From positions 4,440,911-4,504,910 of the forward strand of contig NZ_CM001466.1 of assembly GCF_000231055.2 (NCBI RefSeq): DNA of 64,000 nucleotides, written 5' to 3'. Below the pieces are notes generated by a model. It had not been told where the DNA came from and searched no databases. It saw nothing but the letters and a program-made list of their open reading frames with translations. How positions within the stretch are numbered: position 1 is the first letter of the stretch; each line of letters begins with the position of its first letter. Below are positions 17,995 to 27,501 of the stretch, piece by piece. The translations under genes were made by a program, and so were the position numbers. Source of the DNA: Saccharomonospora azurea NA-128 (lineage in GTDB: Bacteria; Actinomycetota; Actinomycetes; Mycobacteriales; Pseudonocardiaceae).

Positions 17995-20900
17995 GGCCGA
18001 CGCTGGCGACCGAGGGGCTGCGCAAGAACATCACGCAATACCTGGCGACGTCGTTCGGGCTGACCGATGACGGGGCGAGCGACGCGCTGGTGCAGTTCCT
18101 GAACCATCCGGAACAGGGCATCTTCCGGGGCCCGTATCTGCGGATCCGCACCCCGTTCCGTACGGCCGGTGACGGGTGGCGCGATCATCTGGACTGGGTT
18201 CCGCCCGGTCCGGGTGGCGGCGAATTCACGCCGTACGAGCATCAGGCGAAGGCGTTCGAGCGGCTGTCCACGCGCAATTCTCCGGCTGAGCCGACCCTGG
18301 TGACGACAGGGACGGGCTCGGGCAAGACGGAGTCCTTCCTGGTGCCGATCCTGGACCACTGTCGCCGCGAGAAGGCGCGCGGTGTGTCCGGGGTCAAGGC
18401 GGTGCTGCTGTATCCGATGAACGCCCTGGCCACCGACCAGACGAACCGGATCGACGAGCTGCTCGCCGGACCGGGGATGGAGCAGGTAACGGCGGGGCTG
18501 TTCATCGGTGACGTCGCGGCGGTGAACTACCAGCGGGTGCTGAATAAGCGCTCTGAGATCCGGGCCACGCGGCCGGACATTCTCATCACCAACTACAAGA
18601 TGCTGGACCTGTTGCTGCAGCGTGCCGACGACCAGCCGTTGTGGCAGGACTCGGCGCTGTCCTATGTGGTGCTCGACGAGTTCCACACCTACGACGGCGC
18701 GCAGGGCACCGACGTCGCGATGCTCCTGCGGCGACTCGCGGCGGCCACCGGCAACACGCAGCCGAATCGTTCGCTCGGGTCGATCTGTCCGGTGGCGACG
18801 TCGGCGACGCTCGGTGCCGGTGGCGGCGCGTCCGGCAGTGAGGAGCTGCGGAAGGTCGCGGGCCAGGTGTTCGGGACGGTCTTCGACGAGGACTCGGTGG
18901 TCGGGGAGTCCCGTAAGACCGTCGAGGAAACTCTCGGGGACCGGGACTTCACGCTGCCGCTGCCCGATCCGGATGCTCTCGCGGCACTGCCGGATCCGGC
19001 GCGGGATCCGTCATTGATGGCCGAGCTCGCGTGCCTGCTCACCGACTCCGGCGACCTTGACCCGGCCGTGCTCGGGCGGAAGCTTCGCGCGCACAGCCTC
19101 ACGGCGGCCGTGCTGGCGATCCTCGGGGGCGAGCCGAAGCCGTATCCGGAGATCCTCGAACTGCTCCCGCGTCAGGGCGCGTACGCATGGGGCGAGGCGC
19201 TGCGGACGCGGCCCGAGGTGGCGTCGACGGCGTTGGCGCGGTTCGTGGCGCTGCTGTCGGTCGCGCGCGACCCGGAGGCGCCGAGTCGCCCGTTGTTGGG
19301 AATCGAGTCGCATCTGTGGGTGCGTGCGGTGTCGCGGCTGCTGCGCGCGGTCGACCGGACGCCGGCGTTCTGGTGGGACGGCGAACCAGTGCGGGAGCCG
19401 GATCTCGATGAACAGGAGAACGAGGAGACGTCCGGACTGGCGGATCGGCGGCACCGGCTGCTGCCCGCGGTGTACTGCCGCCACTGTGGACGGTCCGGGT
19501 GGGCGGCGATCTCGCCGGAGCGCGATCCGGAAGAGCTCGTGTGTGAGCCGGACAAGATCTACCGCGCCGGTCTCGGGCGGGACAAGCGACGGGTGCGAAA
19601 CCTGATCCTCGCCACCGACAGCGAACGGCACCGACGAGATCCGGCGCTGGTGATGCTCGACCCGATGGGTGCGCGGGTGCGGCCGTTCGACCCGATCCGC
19701 GACGGCGCCGACGCGGGTGACGAGTTCGCGGTGCTGTGGGACGACTCGGTCGCGGCGGCCGAGAAGGACCGGTGTCCGGCGTGCGGGATGGACAACGGTA
19801 TTCGGTATCTCGGTGCCGGTCTGCCAACCTTGGCGTCGGTGGTGGTCACCGAGCTGTTCACCGGAGGGGAACTGAGCGGTTCGGCACGCAAGACTCTGAT
19901 GTTCAGTGACTCGGTACAGGACGCCGCGCATCGGGCCGGGTTCGTGTCCTCTCGCTCCTACGGGTTCTCGCTGCGGTCGCTGCTGCTGGACCAGACGGTG
20001 TCGGGAGAGTCGGTGCGGCTGCACGACCTCATCGCCGACGTCACCGGCGCGGCGGCGGACCCGCAGGTGCTCTCGGCGGTCGTGCCGCCCGATCTGCACA
20101 CGCATCCCGAGGTCGACGCGCTGCTGGCCGGGGAGCATTCCGGGAGCCGCGAGACCTGGAAACTCATCGCGCAGCGGCTCGCGTTCGCCGTGATCATGGA
20201 ATTCGGACTGCGGTCCCGGCAGGGTCGCACTCTGGAACTCAGCGGGGCGATGGCGGCCGAAGTCGCGCTCGACGAGCCGGACGCCGCGCTCGCGCTGGTG
20301 CGGGAAGCGGTGCGCGACGCCGGGCTGCTGGATCCGGACGTGCTCTCCGACGCGCGGTTGCTCGCGTTCGTACGGGGGCTGCTGGAGCGGATGCGGTTGC
20401 GCGGCGCGATCTGGCATCCGTGGCTGGATGCGTATCTGCGGGAGGCCGGCCGGCGTTACCTGGTGTGGGGCGGTCGGCCGCGCGGGATGCCCGCGTTCCC
20501 CGAAGGGGTGGCGGCGCCGTCATTCGTACTCTCGGCACACAAGGACCGCAGCGAGTTCGACGTGCTGCCCACGCGCGGCGGCTGGTATCAGGACTGGACG
20601 AGCCGCTGCCTGGATCTGCCGCCGTCGGTGGCCGGGAACCTGCTGTCGCGGATCCTGCCGGAGTTCGCTTCGGCCGGGATTGTCGCCAGCCGCACCACGG
20701 CCGACGCCTCGACACGTGTGTTCGGGCTGCGGCCCGGGCATATCACCGCGCTGCGGCTTCCGGCCGACACCGAGACGGCCGGGGTGCGGTGCGGGTCGTG
20801 TTCATGGCAGCAGACCGTGCCGCCCGAACGCGTTCCGGACTGGGTTGGGCAGCCGTGCCTGCGGTATCGGTGCACCGGGATACTGCGGGAAGTGCGGTAT

Positions 20901-23900
20901 TCGACCGACGACTACTACCGCGCGCTGTATTCCGACGGCGGGGTGTATCGGGTCGTCACCGCCGAGCACACCGGGCTTCTGACGCGGGCGCAGCGGGAGC
21001 AGACCGAAGCGGCGTTCCGCCGCAAGAAGCCCCGCTACAACGACCCGAACGTGCTCTCGGCGACACCGACCCTGGAGATGGGTATCGACATCGGCGACCT
21101 CTCCGCCGTCGTGCTCGCCTCCCTGCCGCCCGGGCCCGCGAACTACGTACAGCGAGCCGGCCGTGCGGGGCGCAAGACCGGCAACGCCCTGGTCGTCACC
21201 CTCGCGGACCGCCGAGAACGGGATCGTTACTACTTGTCCGAGCCGCGGGAGGTGATCGCGGGGGAGATCCTGCCACCGGGCTGTCACCTCTCGGCGATCG
21301 AGATCCTGCGCCGCCAGTACGTCGCGCACCTCGTCGACCGGGCCGCGAAGCGGGAACTCCCGGGTGTTGCACCGATGCCGCGTCTCGCGTCAGTCCTGTT
21401 CGGACCGTCCGGGTGGTTGGCGGATCTCGTCGCGGCCGGACAACGCGACGGGGCCGCGATCGTAGAGGAGTTCCTCGCGCTCTTCGGCGACGAGGTCAGC
21501 GCATCGTCCGCCGAGGCGCTGCGTGCGTTCGCCCTCGGCGGTCTGGAGGACGCCAAGAAGCGGATCGAGGACCAGTGGAACGAGCGGCTCGCCGACCTAC
21601 GGTATCGCCTCCGCGCGATCGAGGAGGCACGAGGCAAGCTGGTCACCTCGGACCCCGACCAGGAACGCGAGTGGAAATCCCTGGGTTCCGAGCTTCGAGC
21701 CGTGCGCAGACGGCTCGGCGAATACGGCCGCACCCCCGCGCACGGGGTGCTGGTGGAATACGGGCTGCTGCCCAACTACGCGCTCACCGACGCGCGCACC
21801 ACGCTCGAAGCGACGTTGACCTGGGACGAGACCGACGAGAACGGGGACCGGACGTACCACAGCGAGGTCCGTGAATACGACCGGCCCGCGCGGCAGGCGG
21901 TCGTCGAGCTCGCGCCGGGGCAGAGCTACTACGTGCGGGGATATCAGCATCGGGTGTCGGGACTGGACGTCGGGCGTCCCGAGCGGCCCGCCTGGGAGAC
22001 GTGGCGGATCTGTCCGGCGTGTGGGTACGTCGTGGCCGAGGACGCCGAGCAGGACACTCGTCCGTGCGCTCGGTGTCAGGATGCGTCGATCGCCGACGCC
22101 GGGAACGTGCATAAGGTGCTTCGGCCTGCGAAGGTCACCGCGGTCGACAAGCGTGCCGACGCGCAGATCTCCGATGCCTCCGACGAACGCGAGCGTCGCA
22201 CCTACAGCGTCGTGCCCACTGCCGACTTCCCGCCGGCGCTCATCGACGCCTCGTGGCGGCACACGACGAAGACGTTCGGCGTGGACTTCAGTCGCCGGGC
22301 GGTGATCCGGCACTTCAACCTCGGTCTCGCGAGGTTCGACCGGCCCGCTGCCGACACCTTCGCCGGACGTCAGGTCCGGCTCAACCCCTTCTACGCCTGC
22401 CAGGCGTGTGGCGGTACGACGAAGGACGGGCCGCCGGTCACCATCTCCACGCTGGGGGTCGCGCAGTCGAGCAACGGTCGTCAGCCGGGCACGGAGCATC
22501 ACCGCAACTGGTGTCCGTATCGGCGGCTGCCGGACAAGGCCGGGCACGTGGACCTGCTGCTCGCCCACGAGCTCACGACCGAGGCGCTGCGGATCCTCGT
22601 GCCCGCGGTGACAGCCGGAGTGACCGAGCGGCTGGTGTCGTTCAAGGCCGCGCTGCGTCTCGGGATCGCCCATACCTACGGCGGCGACCCCGACCATCTC
22701 GACATCGTCCCGGCCGTCATGCCCGACCATGGCGAGGGACACGTGCGGCACTTCCTCGTGCTCTACGACACCCAGCCCGGCGGCACCGGCTATCTGCACC
22801 GGCTGTCGGATCCCGCAGAGTTCCGCGACATCCTCTCGCACGCACGGCTGGCGATCCGATCCTGCCGCTGCCAGTGGGAAGGCAAACTCGCCTGCCACCG
22901 GTGCCTGCTGCGCTACGCCGCCGACGACGAGTTCACCGTGATCAACCGGGCTGAGGCTCTGGAGCTGCTCGGCGCGCTACTGGAGACCTGGGAAGTCGAG
23001 CACGGCGCCCGGGCCGACGAGATCTCCCTGACCGATCAGGTCGAGAGCGAACTCGAAGCACGATTCCTGGCGGTGCTGCAGGAATGGAGCGACCGCCCGG
23101 ACACGCCCGGCCGATTGACGCGGCAGACCGACCGGGACGGCGCGCGCTTCGCGGACCTGAAGTTCACGACCCCGGATAAGCAGGTCGTGCACTGGCAGAT
23201 GAAACTCCAGAACGCCCTGCACCTCACGCGCCCCGACGTGCTGTTCACACGCATGGACGCCCTTGGGCGCCAGGTGGCGGTCTATCTCGACGGCTACCGC
23301 TACCACGCGGCGCCGACGATCAACCGGCTCGCCGACGACGCCGATAAACGGGCACGGCTGCGCGCGCACGACATCGACGTCTTCGCCATCACCTGGGACG
23401 ACGTCGAACGTTGGCGCGGCAACCCGGTCGGGCGGGATCCCGTGTGGCCGCCGTATCGAGGCAACGCCCAGGACGCCGCCCGCGACCTCTACCAGAAGAG
23501 GTCCGGACGCGAACCCGGCGAACTCTCCGGGGCGGTGTGGGCCAACCCGATCGACACGCTGCTGGCCTATCTCGCCGAACCGGATCCGGAACTGTGGCAG
23601 CGGCGAGCCGAAGGCGCACTCGGGGGCCTGCTGCGGCAGGCCAAGGGCACCAAGACACAGACGAATTCGGCTGGCGTGCCGGACCGGATCCACGCCGCGT
23701 TGGCCGGAGACCCGCTGCCCGACTCGGTGCCGGGCGGGAAGATCGTGATCGTGCGGGCACCCGACGACAACAACTGCCCGGTGACGCTGCTGATCGACGC
23801 TCGATTGGGACAGCAGGTGTTCACCGCCGCGGTCGCCGTCGATGACCGGACCGCGACCATCACTGTCGACGAGGACGCACATCGCCGCCGGTGGATGGCA

Positions 23901-24422
23901 TGGCTGTACTGGGCCAACCTCATCCAGTTCCTCCCGCACGGCGGGGGAGACGCCGCGCAGATCGCCGTCAGCGCCCTGGCGCAGTTTGACCCGTCGCTGC
24001 TGGCGGTGTCCGAGGGAACCGGCCTGCGACCGATGCTGCGGGACCTGCCCATCGACGACGAGACCTCGCGCTGGATCAGCCTCGACGCCGCGGTCACCCC
24101 GCCGTCGGCGACGCTGGACGCGGAGTGGAAGAGGACCTTCGAACTCGCCGACCCGGAGGAATCCGGACTGGAGACACTGCTGCGCGAGCTGGTCGCCTGC
24201 GCCGTGCCGGTCCCGGAGGTCGGCTTCGAACTCGGCGACCAGGGATGGCAGGCCGAGCTCGCCTGGCCGGAGAAACGAGTCGGCGTCGTGCTGTCCGCGA
24301 CACGCGACGATCATGAAGCCGTCGAACGCGACGCCGCGTTCGCACAAGCCGGATGGCGCGTCGCCACCGCGAAGGATTGGGACATCGAGAAATTGATCGA
24401 GCAGCTCGGGCAGGGTGTGTGA
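17991..24422 (+). CDS. giant DEAD/DEAH helicase with DUF1998-type region and nuclease-like modules (DruE-like)
   Basis: This 2143-aa protein has a Walker A at about residue 106 (TTGTGSGKTES), a DEFH box at about 228, and a second helicase lobe with MGIDIG and QRAGRAGRK near 1030-1065. Several Cys clusters follow (YCRHCG, CPACG, CPACGYVV, CQACGG), then DTQPGGTGY and CHRCLLRY (about 1625), typical of DUF1998/MrfA-type helicases. Near 1735-1770, PDVLF and VAVYLDGYRYH resemble a Vsr/DUF559-type endonuclease core, and the last 50 residues (AELAWP...AGWRVATAKDWD) look like a second, decayed copy. Druantia DruE has this size and helicase-DUF1998 order; in DISARM the parts are split into DrmA and DrmB. 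The ATGA overlaps the methylase stop. Confidence 0.8.
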   Translation: MRPTLATEGLRKNITQYLATSFGLTDDGASDALVQFLNHPEQGIFRGPYLRIRTPFRTAGDGWRDHLDWVPPGPGGGEFTPYEHQAKAFERLSTRNSPAEPTLVTTGTGSGKTESFLVPILDHCRREKARGVSGVKAVLLYPMNALATDQTNRIDELLAGPGMEQVTAGLFIGDVAAVNYQRVLNKRSEIRATRPDILITNYKMLDLLLQRADDQPLWQDSALSYVVLDEFHTYDGAQGTDVAMLLRRLAAATGNTQPNRSLGSICPVATSATLGAGGGASGSEELRKVAGQVFGTVFDEDSVVGESRKTVEETLGDRDFTLPLPDPDALAALPDPARDPSLMAELACLLTDSGDLDPAVLGRKLRAHSLTAAVLAILGGEPKPYPEILELLPRQGAYAWGEALRTRPEVASTALARFVALLSVARDPEAPSRPLLGIESHLWVRAVSRLLRAVDRTPAFWWDGEPVREPDLDEQENEETSGLADRRHRLLPAVYCRHCGRSGWAAISPERDPEELVCEPDKIYRAGLGRDKRRVRNLILATDSERHRRDPALVMLDPMGARVRPFDPIRDGADAGDEFAVLWDDSVAAAEKDRCPACGMDNGIRYLGAGLPTLASVVVTELFTGGELSGSARKTLMFSDSVQDAAHRAGFVSSRSYGFSLRSLLLDQTVSGESVRLHDLIADVTGAAADPQVLSAVVPPDLHTHPEVDALLAGEHSGSRETWKLIAQRLAFAVIMEFGLRSRQGRTLELSGAMAAEVALDEPDAALALVREAVRDAGLLDPDVLSDARLLAFVRGLLERMRLRGAIWHPWLDAYLREAGRRYLVWGGRPRGMPAFPEGVAAPSFVLSAHKDRSEFDVLPTRGGWYQDWTSRCLDLPPSVAGNLLSRILPEFASAGIVASRTTADASTRVFGLRPGHITALRLPADTETAGVRCGSCSWQQTVPPERVPDWVGQPCLRYRCTGILREVRYSTDDYYRALYSDGGVYRVVTAEHTGLLTRAQREQTEAAFRRKKPRYNDPNVLSATPTLEMGIDIGDLSAVVLASLPPGPANYVQRAGRAGRKTGNALVVTLADRRERDRYYLSEPREVIAGEILPPGCHLSAIEILRRQYVAHLVDRAAKRELPGVAPMPRLASVLFGPSGWLADLVAAGQRDGAAIVEEFLALFGDEVSASSAEALRAFALGGLEDAKKRIEDQWNERLADLRYRLRAIEEARGKLVTSDPDQEREWKSLGSELRAVRRRLGEYGRTPAHGVLVEYGLLPNYALTDARTTLEATLTWDETDENGDRTYHSEVREYDRPARQAVVELAPGQSYYVRGYQHRVSGLDVGRPERPAWETWRICPACGYVVAEDAEQDTRPCARCQDASIADAGNVHKVLRPAKVTAVDKRADAQISDASDERERRTYSVVPTADFPPALIDASWRHTTKTFGVDFSRRAVIRHFNLGLARFDRPAADTFAGRQVRLNPFYACQACGGTTKDGPPVTISTLGVAQSSNGRQPGTEHHRNWCPYRRLPDKAGHVDLLLAHELTTEALRILVPAVTAGVTERLVSFKAALRLGIAHTYGGDPDHLDIVPAVMPDHGEGHVRHFLVLYDTQPGGTGYLHRLSDPAEFRDILSHARLAIRSCRCQWEGKLACHRCLLRYAADDEFTVINRAEALELLGALLETWEVEHGARADEISLTDQVESELEARFLAVLQEWSDRPDTPGRLTRQTDRDGARFADLKFTTPDKQVVHWQMKLQNALHLTRPDVLFTRMDALGRQVAVYLDGYRYHAAPTINRLADDADKRARLRAHDIDVFAITWDDVERWRGNPVGRDPVWPPYRGNAQDAARDLYQKRSGREPGELSGAVWANPIDTLLAYLAEPDPELWQRRAEGALGGLLRQAKGTKTQTNSAGVPDRIHAALAGDPLPDSVPGGKIVIVRAPDDNNCPVTLLIDARLGQQVFTAAVAVDDRTATITVDEDAHRRRWMAWLYWANLIQFLPHGGGDAAQIAVSALAQFDPSLLAVSEGTGLRPMLRDLPIDDETSRWISLDAAVTPPSATLDAEWKRTFELADPEESGLETLLRELVACAVPVPEVGFELGDQGWQAELAWPEKRVGVVLSATRDDHEAVERDAAFAQAGWRVATAKDWDIEKLIEQLGQGV

Positions 24423-26608
24423 TGACCGTGGACAGTGGAGCAACGCTGCGCATCCTGGAGCGTGCGGACAAGGAGATCCTCAAGCTCTCGCGCGCGGACA
24501 AGGGGGCGGTCTACGAGTTCCAGCACAAGTTCCGGCGCAACCCGAACCACCCCGGGCTGCACCTCAAGCAGCTCAAGGGCGACACTCGGCTGTGGTCGGC
24601 CCGCGTCACGCAGGACTACCGGGCGCTGCTGCTCAGCATCCAGGACCAGGACTTCCTGCTCGTCTCGGTGCGGCACCGCAAGAATGCCTACGACGACCTC
24701 GAGCGCTACACCTACCGCATCAACGGTGTCACCGGCGGCATCGAGGTCATCGACCTCGCCGCCATCGGCGACAGCATCCTCGGACGGGTCGCCGGCGACG
24801 GGGCCGAACCCGAACAGGCCGCGGACGCCGCACCGCCACTGTTCGCCCACGTCACCGACGAACAGTTCGAAGAACTCGGTGTCGCGCCAGCACTGTTCCC
24901 GGCGATCGCGAAGGTCACCACCGAGGAGGAACTGCTCGAACTGGCGGACTGCGTCCCGCAGTTGACCGCCGACGTCCTGCTCGCGCTGTACGACGGCAAG
25001 ACCTTCGACGAGGTCATGGAGCAGATCACCGCTCCGGTCGCGGTGGGAAATCCGGTCGACACCGAGGACTACGCGGCTGCGGTCGTCCGCCCGGCCACGC
25101 AGGTCACCACCGACGACGCCGCGCTGCAAGCCGTGCTGGCCGAGTCTTTCGCGCGCTGGCAGGTCTATCTCCACCCCACACAGCGCACGCTCGTCGAAAA
25201 GAACTACAACGGCCCCGCCCGGGTCAGCGGCGGCCCGGGAACCGGCAAGACGATCGTCGCGCTGCATCGCGTCAAACACCTCGCCGAACAGCTTCCCGAG
25301 GGCAGAGACAAGCCGATCCTGCTCACCACCTTCAACCGCAACCTCGCCGCCGACCTCCGCACCAGGCTGCTGGCGCTCGGCGGCGAACAGCTCGCGCGAC
25401 GGGTGGACATTGTCAACATCGACAAACTCGCCAGCCGAGTCGTCGCGGAAGGAAACGACGACACCAAGCGCCGCATCGTCGGTAACGACCGCGCGCTGGA
25501 GGAATGGCGGTCGCTGCTGCTGGAACTCGACGACCAGCGCTTCCCGCCGGAATTCCTCGCCGCAGAGTGGGCGCAGGTGATCCTCGGGCAGGCACTGACC
25601 TCACGCACTGAGTACTTCCGTGCACGCCGCACCGGACGCGGACGCTCCCTCAAACGCGACGAACGCGACCACATCTGGCAGCTCGTCGAGCGATTCACCC
25701 AGCGTCTCGACGAACAGGGCATGTGGACAATGCGGCAGGTCGCCGCCGCGGCGGCCCGCCGCGAACTCGACCGCGCCGCTCGCGTCGAACACGCCGCCGC
25801 GAACGGAGAGAACTCCCTGTCCACACCCGAGTACCGCTACCGTCACATCGTCGTCGACGAAGCCCAGGACCTCTCGGCCGCGCACTGGACGATGCTGCGC
25901 GCGATGGTGGCCAAGGGCCCCAACGATATCTTCATCACCGGTGACCCGCACCAGCGCCTCTACGACAACTACGTCACCCTGTCCAGCCTCGGCATCAACA
26001 TCCGCGGCCGCTCGGCCAAACTGACGCTGAGCTACCGGACCACGCGGCAGATCCTGCGCTGGTCGATGGGCATGCTCACCGGCGAGACCTACGACGACCT
26101 CGACGGCGGCGAAGACGACCTCACCGGCTACCGCTCCTTGCTCAACGGCCGCGACCCGGTGGCCCACGGGCTGTCGACATGGGCTGAGGAACGACGGTGG
26201 GTCGCCCAGCAGATCAAACAGTGGCAGGATGACGACGCTGGCAGCATCGCGATCGCCGTGCCAACCCGCCAGATGGCCGACGAGATGATCCGCGACCTCA
26301 CCGACGCGGGCATCGACGCCGTCCAGGTCGGACCGGACGGCCCGGCTCGGGGCGACGGTTTTCACGTCGGCACCATGCACCGTTTCAAGGGCCTGGAGTA
26401 CCAGCGGATGATCCTCTCCGGCGTCGCCGACGGAATCCTGCCACGCCAAGCCATCCGCCACTTCCAGGATAGCGATCCCAAGCGCTACCAACAGGAAAGA
26501 GCCCGCGAACGCTCCCTGTTGTTCGTCGCCGCGACCCGAGCACGCGACGAGCTCGTGGTGACCTGGCACGGGAAGGCGAGTGAGTTCCTAAACCAGGAAG
26601 GCGATTGA
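24422..26608 (+). CDS. UvrD/Rep-type helicase with RelE/ParE-like N-terminal domain
   Basis: This 728-aa protein begins with about 95 residues that follow the RelE/ParE toxin fold (FRRNPNHPGLHLKQLKG, then WSARVTQDYRALL, then LVSVRHRKNAYD). After a linker comes a superfamily 1A helicase: Walker A GGPGTGKTIVAL (about residue 272), DEAQDL, GDPHQRLYD, LSYRTT, HRFKGLEY and the final FVAATRARDEL. No nuclease domain follows. The ATG at 24422 overlaps the previous stop (TGATG). It closes the operon. The RelE-like part could bind DNA or RNA rather than act as a ribosome-dependent RNase; no antitoxin gene is adjacent. Confidence 0.85.
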   Translation: MTVDSGATLRILERADKEILKLSRADKGAVYEFQHKFRRNPNHPGLHLKQLKGDTRLWSARVTQDYRALLLSIQDQDFLLVSVRHRKNAYDDLERYTYRINGVTGGIEVIDLAAIGDSILGRVAGDGAEPEQAADAAPPLFAHVTDEQFEELGVAPALFPAIAKVTTEEELLELADCVPQLTADVLLALYDGKTFDEVMEQITAPVAVGNPVDTEDYAAAVVRPATQVTTDDAALQAVLAESFARWQVYLHPTQRTLVEKNYNGPARVSGGPGTGKTIVALHRVKHLAEQLPEGRDKPILLTTFNRNLAADLRTRLLALGGEQLARRVDIVNIDKLASRVVAEGNDDTKRRIVGNDRALEEWRSLLLELDDQRFPPEFLAAEWAQVILGQALTSRTEYFRARRTGRGRSLKRDERDHIWQLVERFTQRLDEQGMWTMRQVAAAAARRELDRAARVEHAAANGENSLSTPEYRYRHIVVDEAQDLSAAHWTMLRAMVAKGPNDIFITGDPHQRLYDNYVTLSSLGINIRGRSAKLTLSYRTTRQILRWSMGMLTGETYDDLDGGEDDLTGYRSLLNGRDPVAHGLSTWAEERRWVAQQIKQWQDDDAGSIAIAVPTRQMADEMIRDLTDAGIDAVQVGPDGPARGDGFHVGTMHRFKGLEYQRMILSGVADGILPRQAIRHFQDSDPKRYQQERARERSLLFVAATRARDELVVTWHGKASEFLNQEGD

Positions 26609-27062
26609 CCATTCAGTTGGACGGTTCGTCTCGTTTGAGTGGATCTTTTCTGGGTCTCCAGCGAGTCACTCCCGTGGAGCGCACGTACCGTTCGCTGATG
26701 TTCGTCGCCGCGCTGTGTGTGCGAGGTCCTGGGCGTCGTGTGGCACGAAAACGGAGTTGGAACCTGCCGGTGTAGGGAACGTTGGCGTCTGTAACCTTCA
26801 CCGTTTTCGCGCCTTTTGAAGACTCAGTCACTTCTCTGGTGTCACGTCGTGCCCTCGGGCGATCACGAGCTCCGGTTGCTGGAGTGCGTCCAGGTTTGCG
26901 TGGGGTGCCGTCGGCGATGGGGATGTCGGCGCCGAAGCCGGGCGTGAATCTTCCGGTAGTGTTCGCTAGCCCGACTGTATGTGCTCTCATAATCGTTGCT
27001 GTCGCGCGTTGTTGAGCCAGTCTTGAAGGTTGTGCCACAGGTAGACCGCCTGTGGCGGCCAT

Positions 27063-27083
27063 CTGTCCATGGATTTGTCCATG
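27063..27083. repeat. tandem TTGTCCATG-type repeats beside right att-like site
   Basis: CTGTCCATG at 27063-27071 and TTGTCCATG at 27075-27083 mirror the pair at 8425-8445 in order, spacing and distance from the tRNA-derived core. Confidence 0.5.
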
Positions 27084-27161
27084 AACCGGTTCTGGACGGT
27101 GCCTCTGGTGAGACGACGCGGCCGCTATTTCGCCGCACTACCTGCGGTTATTACTCCTGAC

Positions 27162-27220
27162 GGGTGATTTCGCGGCCTCATAATCCCTTGGCCGCGGGTT
27201 CGAGTCCCGCCCGGCCCACC
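27162..27220 (+). repeat. right att-like site: 3' half of a tRNA(CAU)
   Basis: The site is 59 bases long with two differences from 8521-8579. In this copy the anticodon-stem bases (GCGGCCTCATAATC) and the T-arm are intact, but the D-arm and 5' acceptor strand are missing, so it is an attachment-site remnant rather than a tRNA gene. Confidence 0.8.
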
Positions 27221-27501
27221 TCTTACCAGGCGTTGTCGTCGGTGGCAAGATCGTGCCTCACAAGTCCGATCGATACTCGCCGACCTGAGCCCTACGGACC
27301 CGCGAGCCGAGCCGTTGCGATCGATGCTGGCCCGCTACACGCGATGACACCGGGCGTGTGGCAGGGTATCCGCTGCACCGTTATCGGCGGCACCCTCGAA
27401 TGCCTCCTGTCAGCGGGCAGAGCCTACGCTGCGACCCTCGGCCACCGGCTGATCTCGTTGGTCGACACGGCTGGCGATGATCAACGGTGGCCGTCTCCGC
27501 T

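Larger units (their letters stand above)
8521..27220. mobile_element. 18-kb genomic island carrying a five-gene helicase/methylase/kinase operon
   Basis: The island is delimited by two 59-bp direct repeats that match the 3' half of a tRNA(CAU), with conserved tandem repeats beside each. Inside is a single long operon from 9021 to 26608 and no recognisable integrase, relaxase or transposase. The element left of 8579 may be a second insertion stacked at the same att site. Mobilisation would need an integrase from elsewhere, or the gene has been lost. Confidence 0.7.
26609..27501. other. 893-bp stretch without a supported gene; right island end
   Basis: After the helicase stop I find no frame with convincing composition, motif or ribosome site on either strand. 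The stretch includes the tandem TTGTCCATG-type repeats (27063-27083) and the right att-like core (27162-27220). The 280 bases right of the core hold nothing I recognise and may be eroded gene debris. Confidence 0.6.

Noticed and set aside
26613..27062. 149-codon minus-strand frame right of the island operon
   Set aside because: Composition is Arg/Thr/Pro-rich without hydrophobic core or ribosome site; treated as non-coding.
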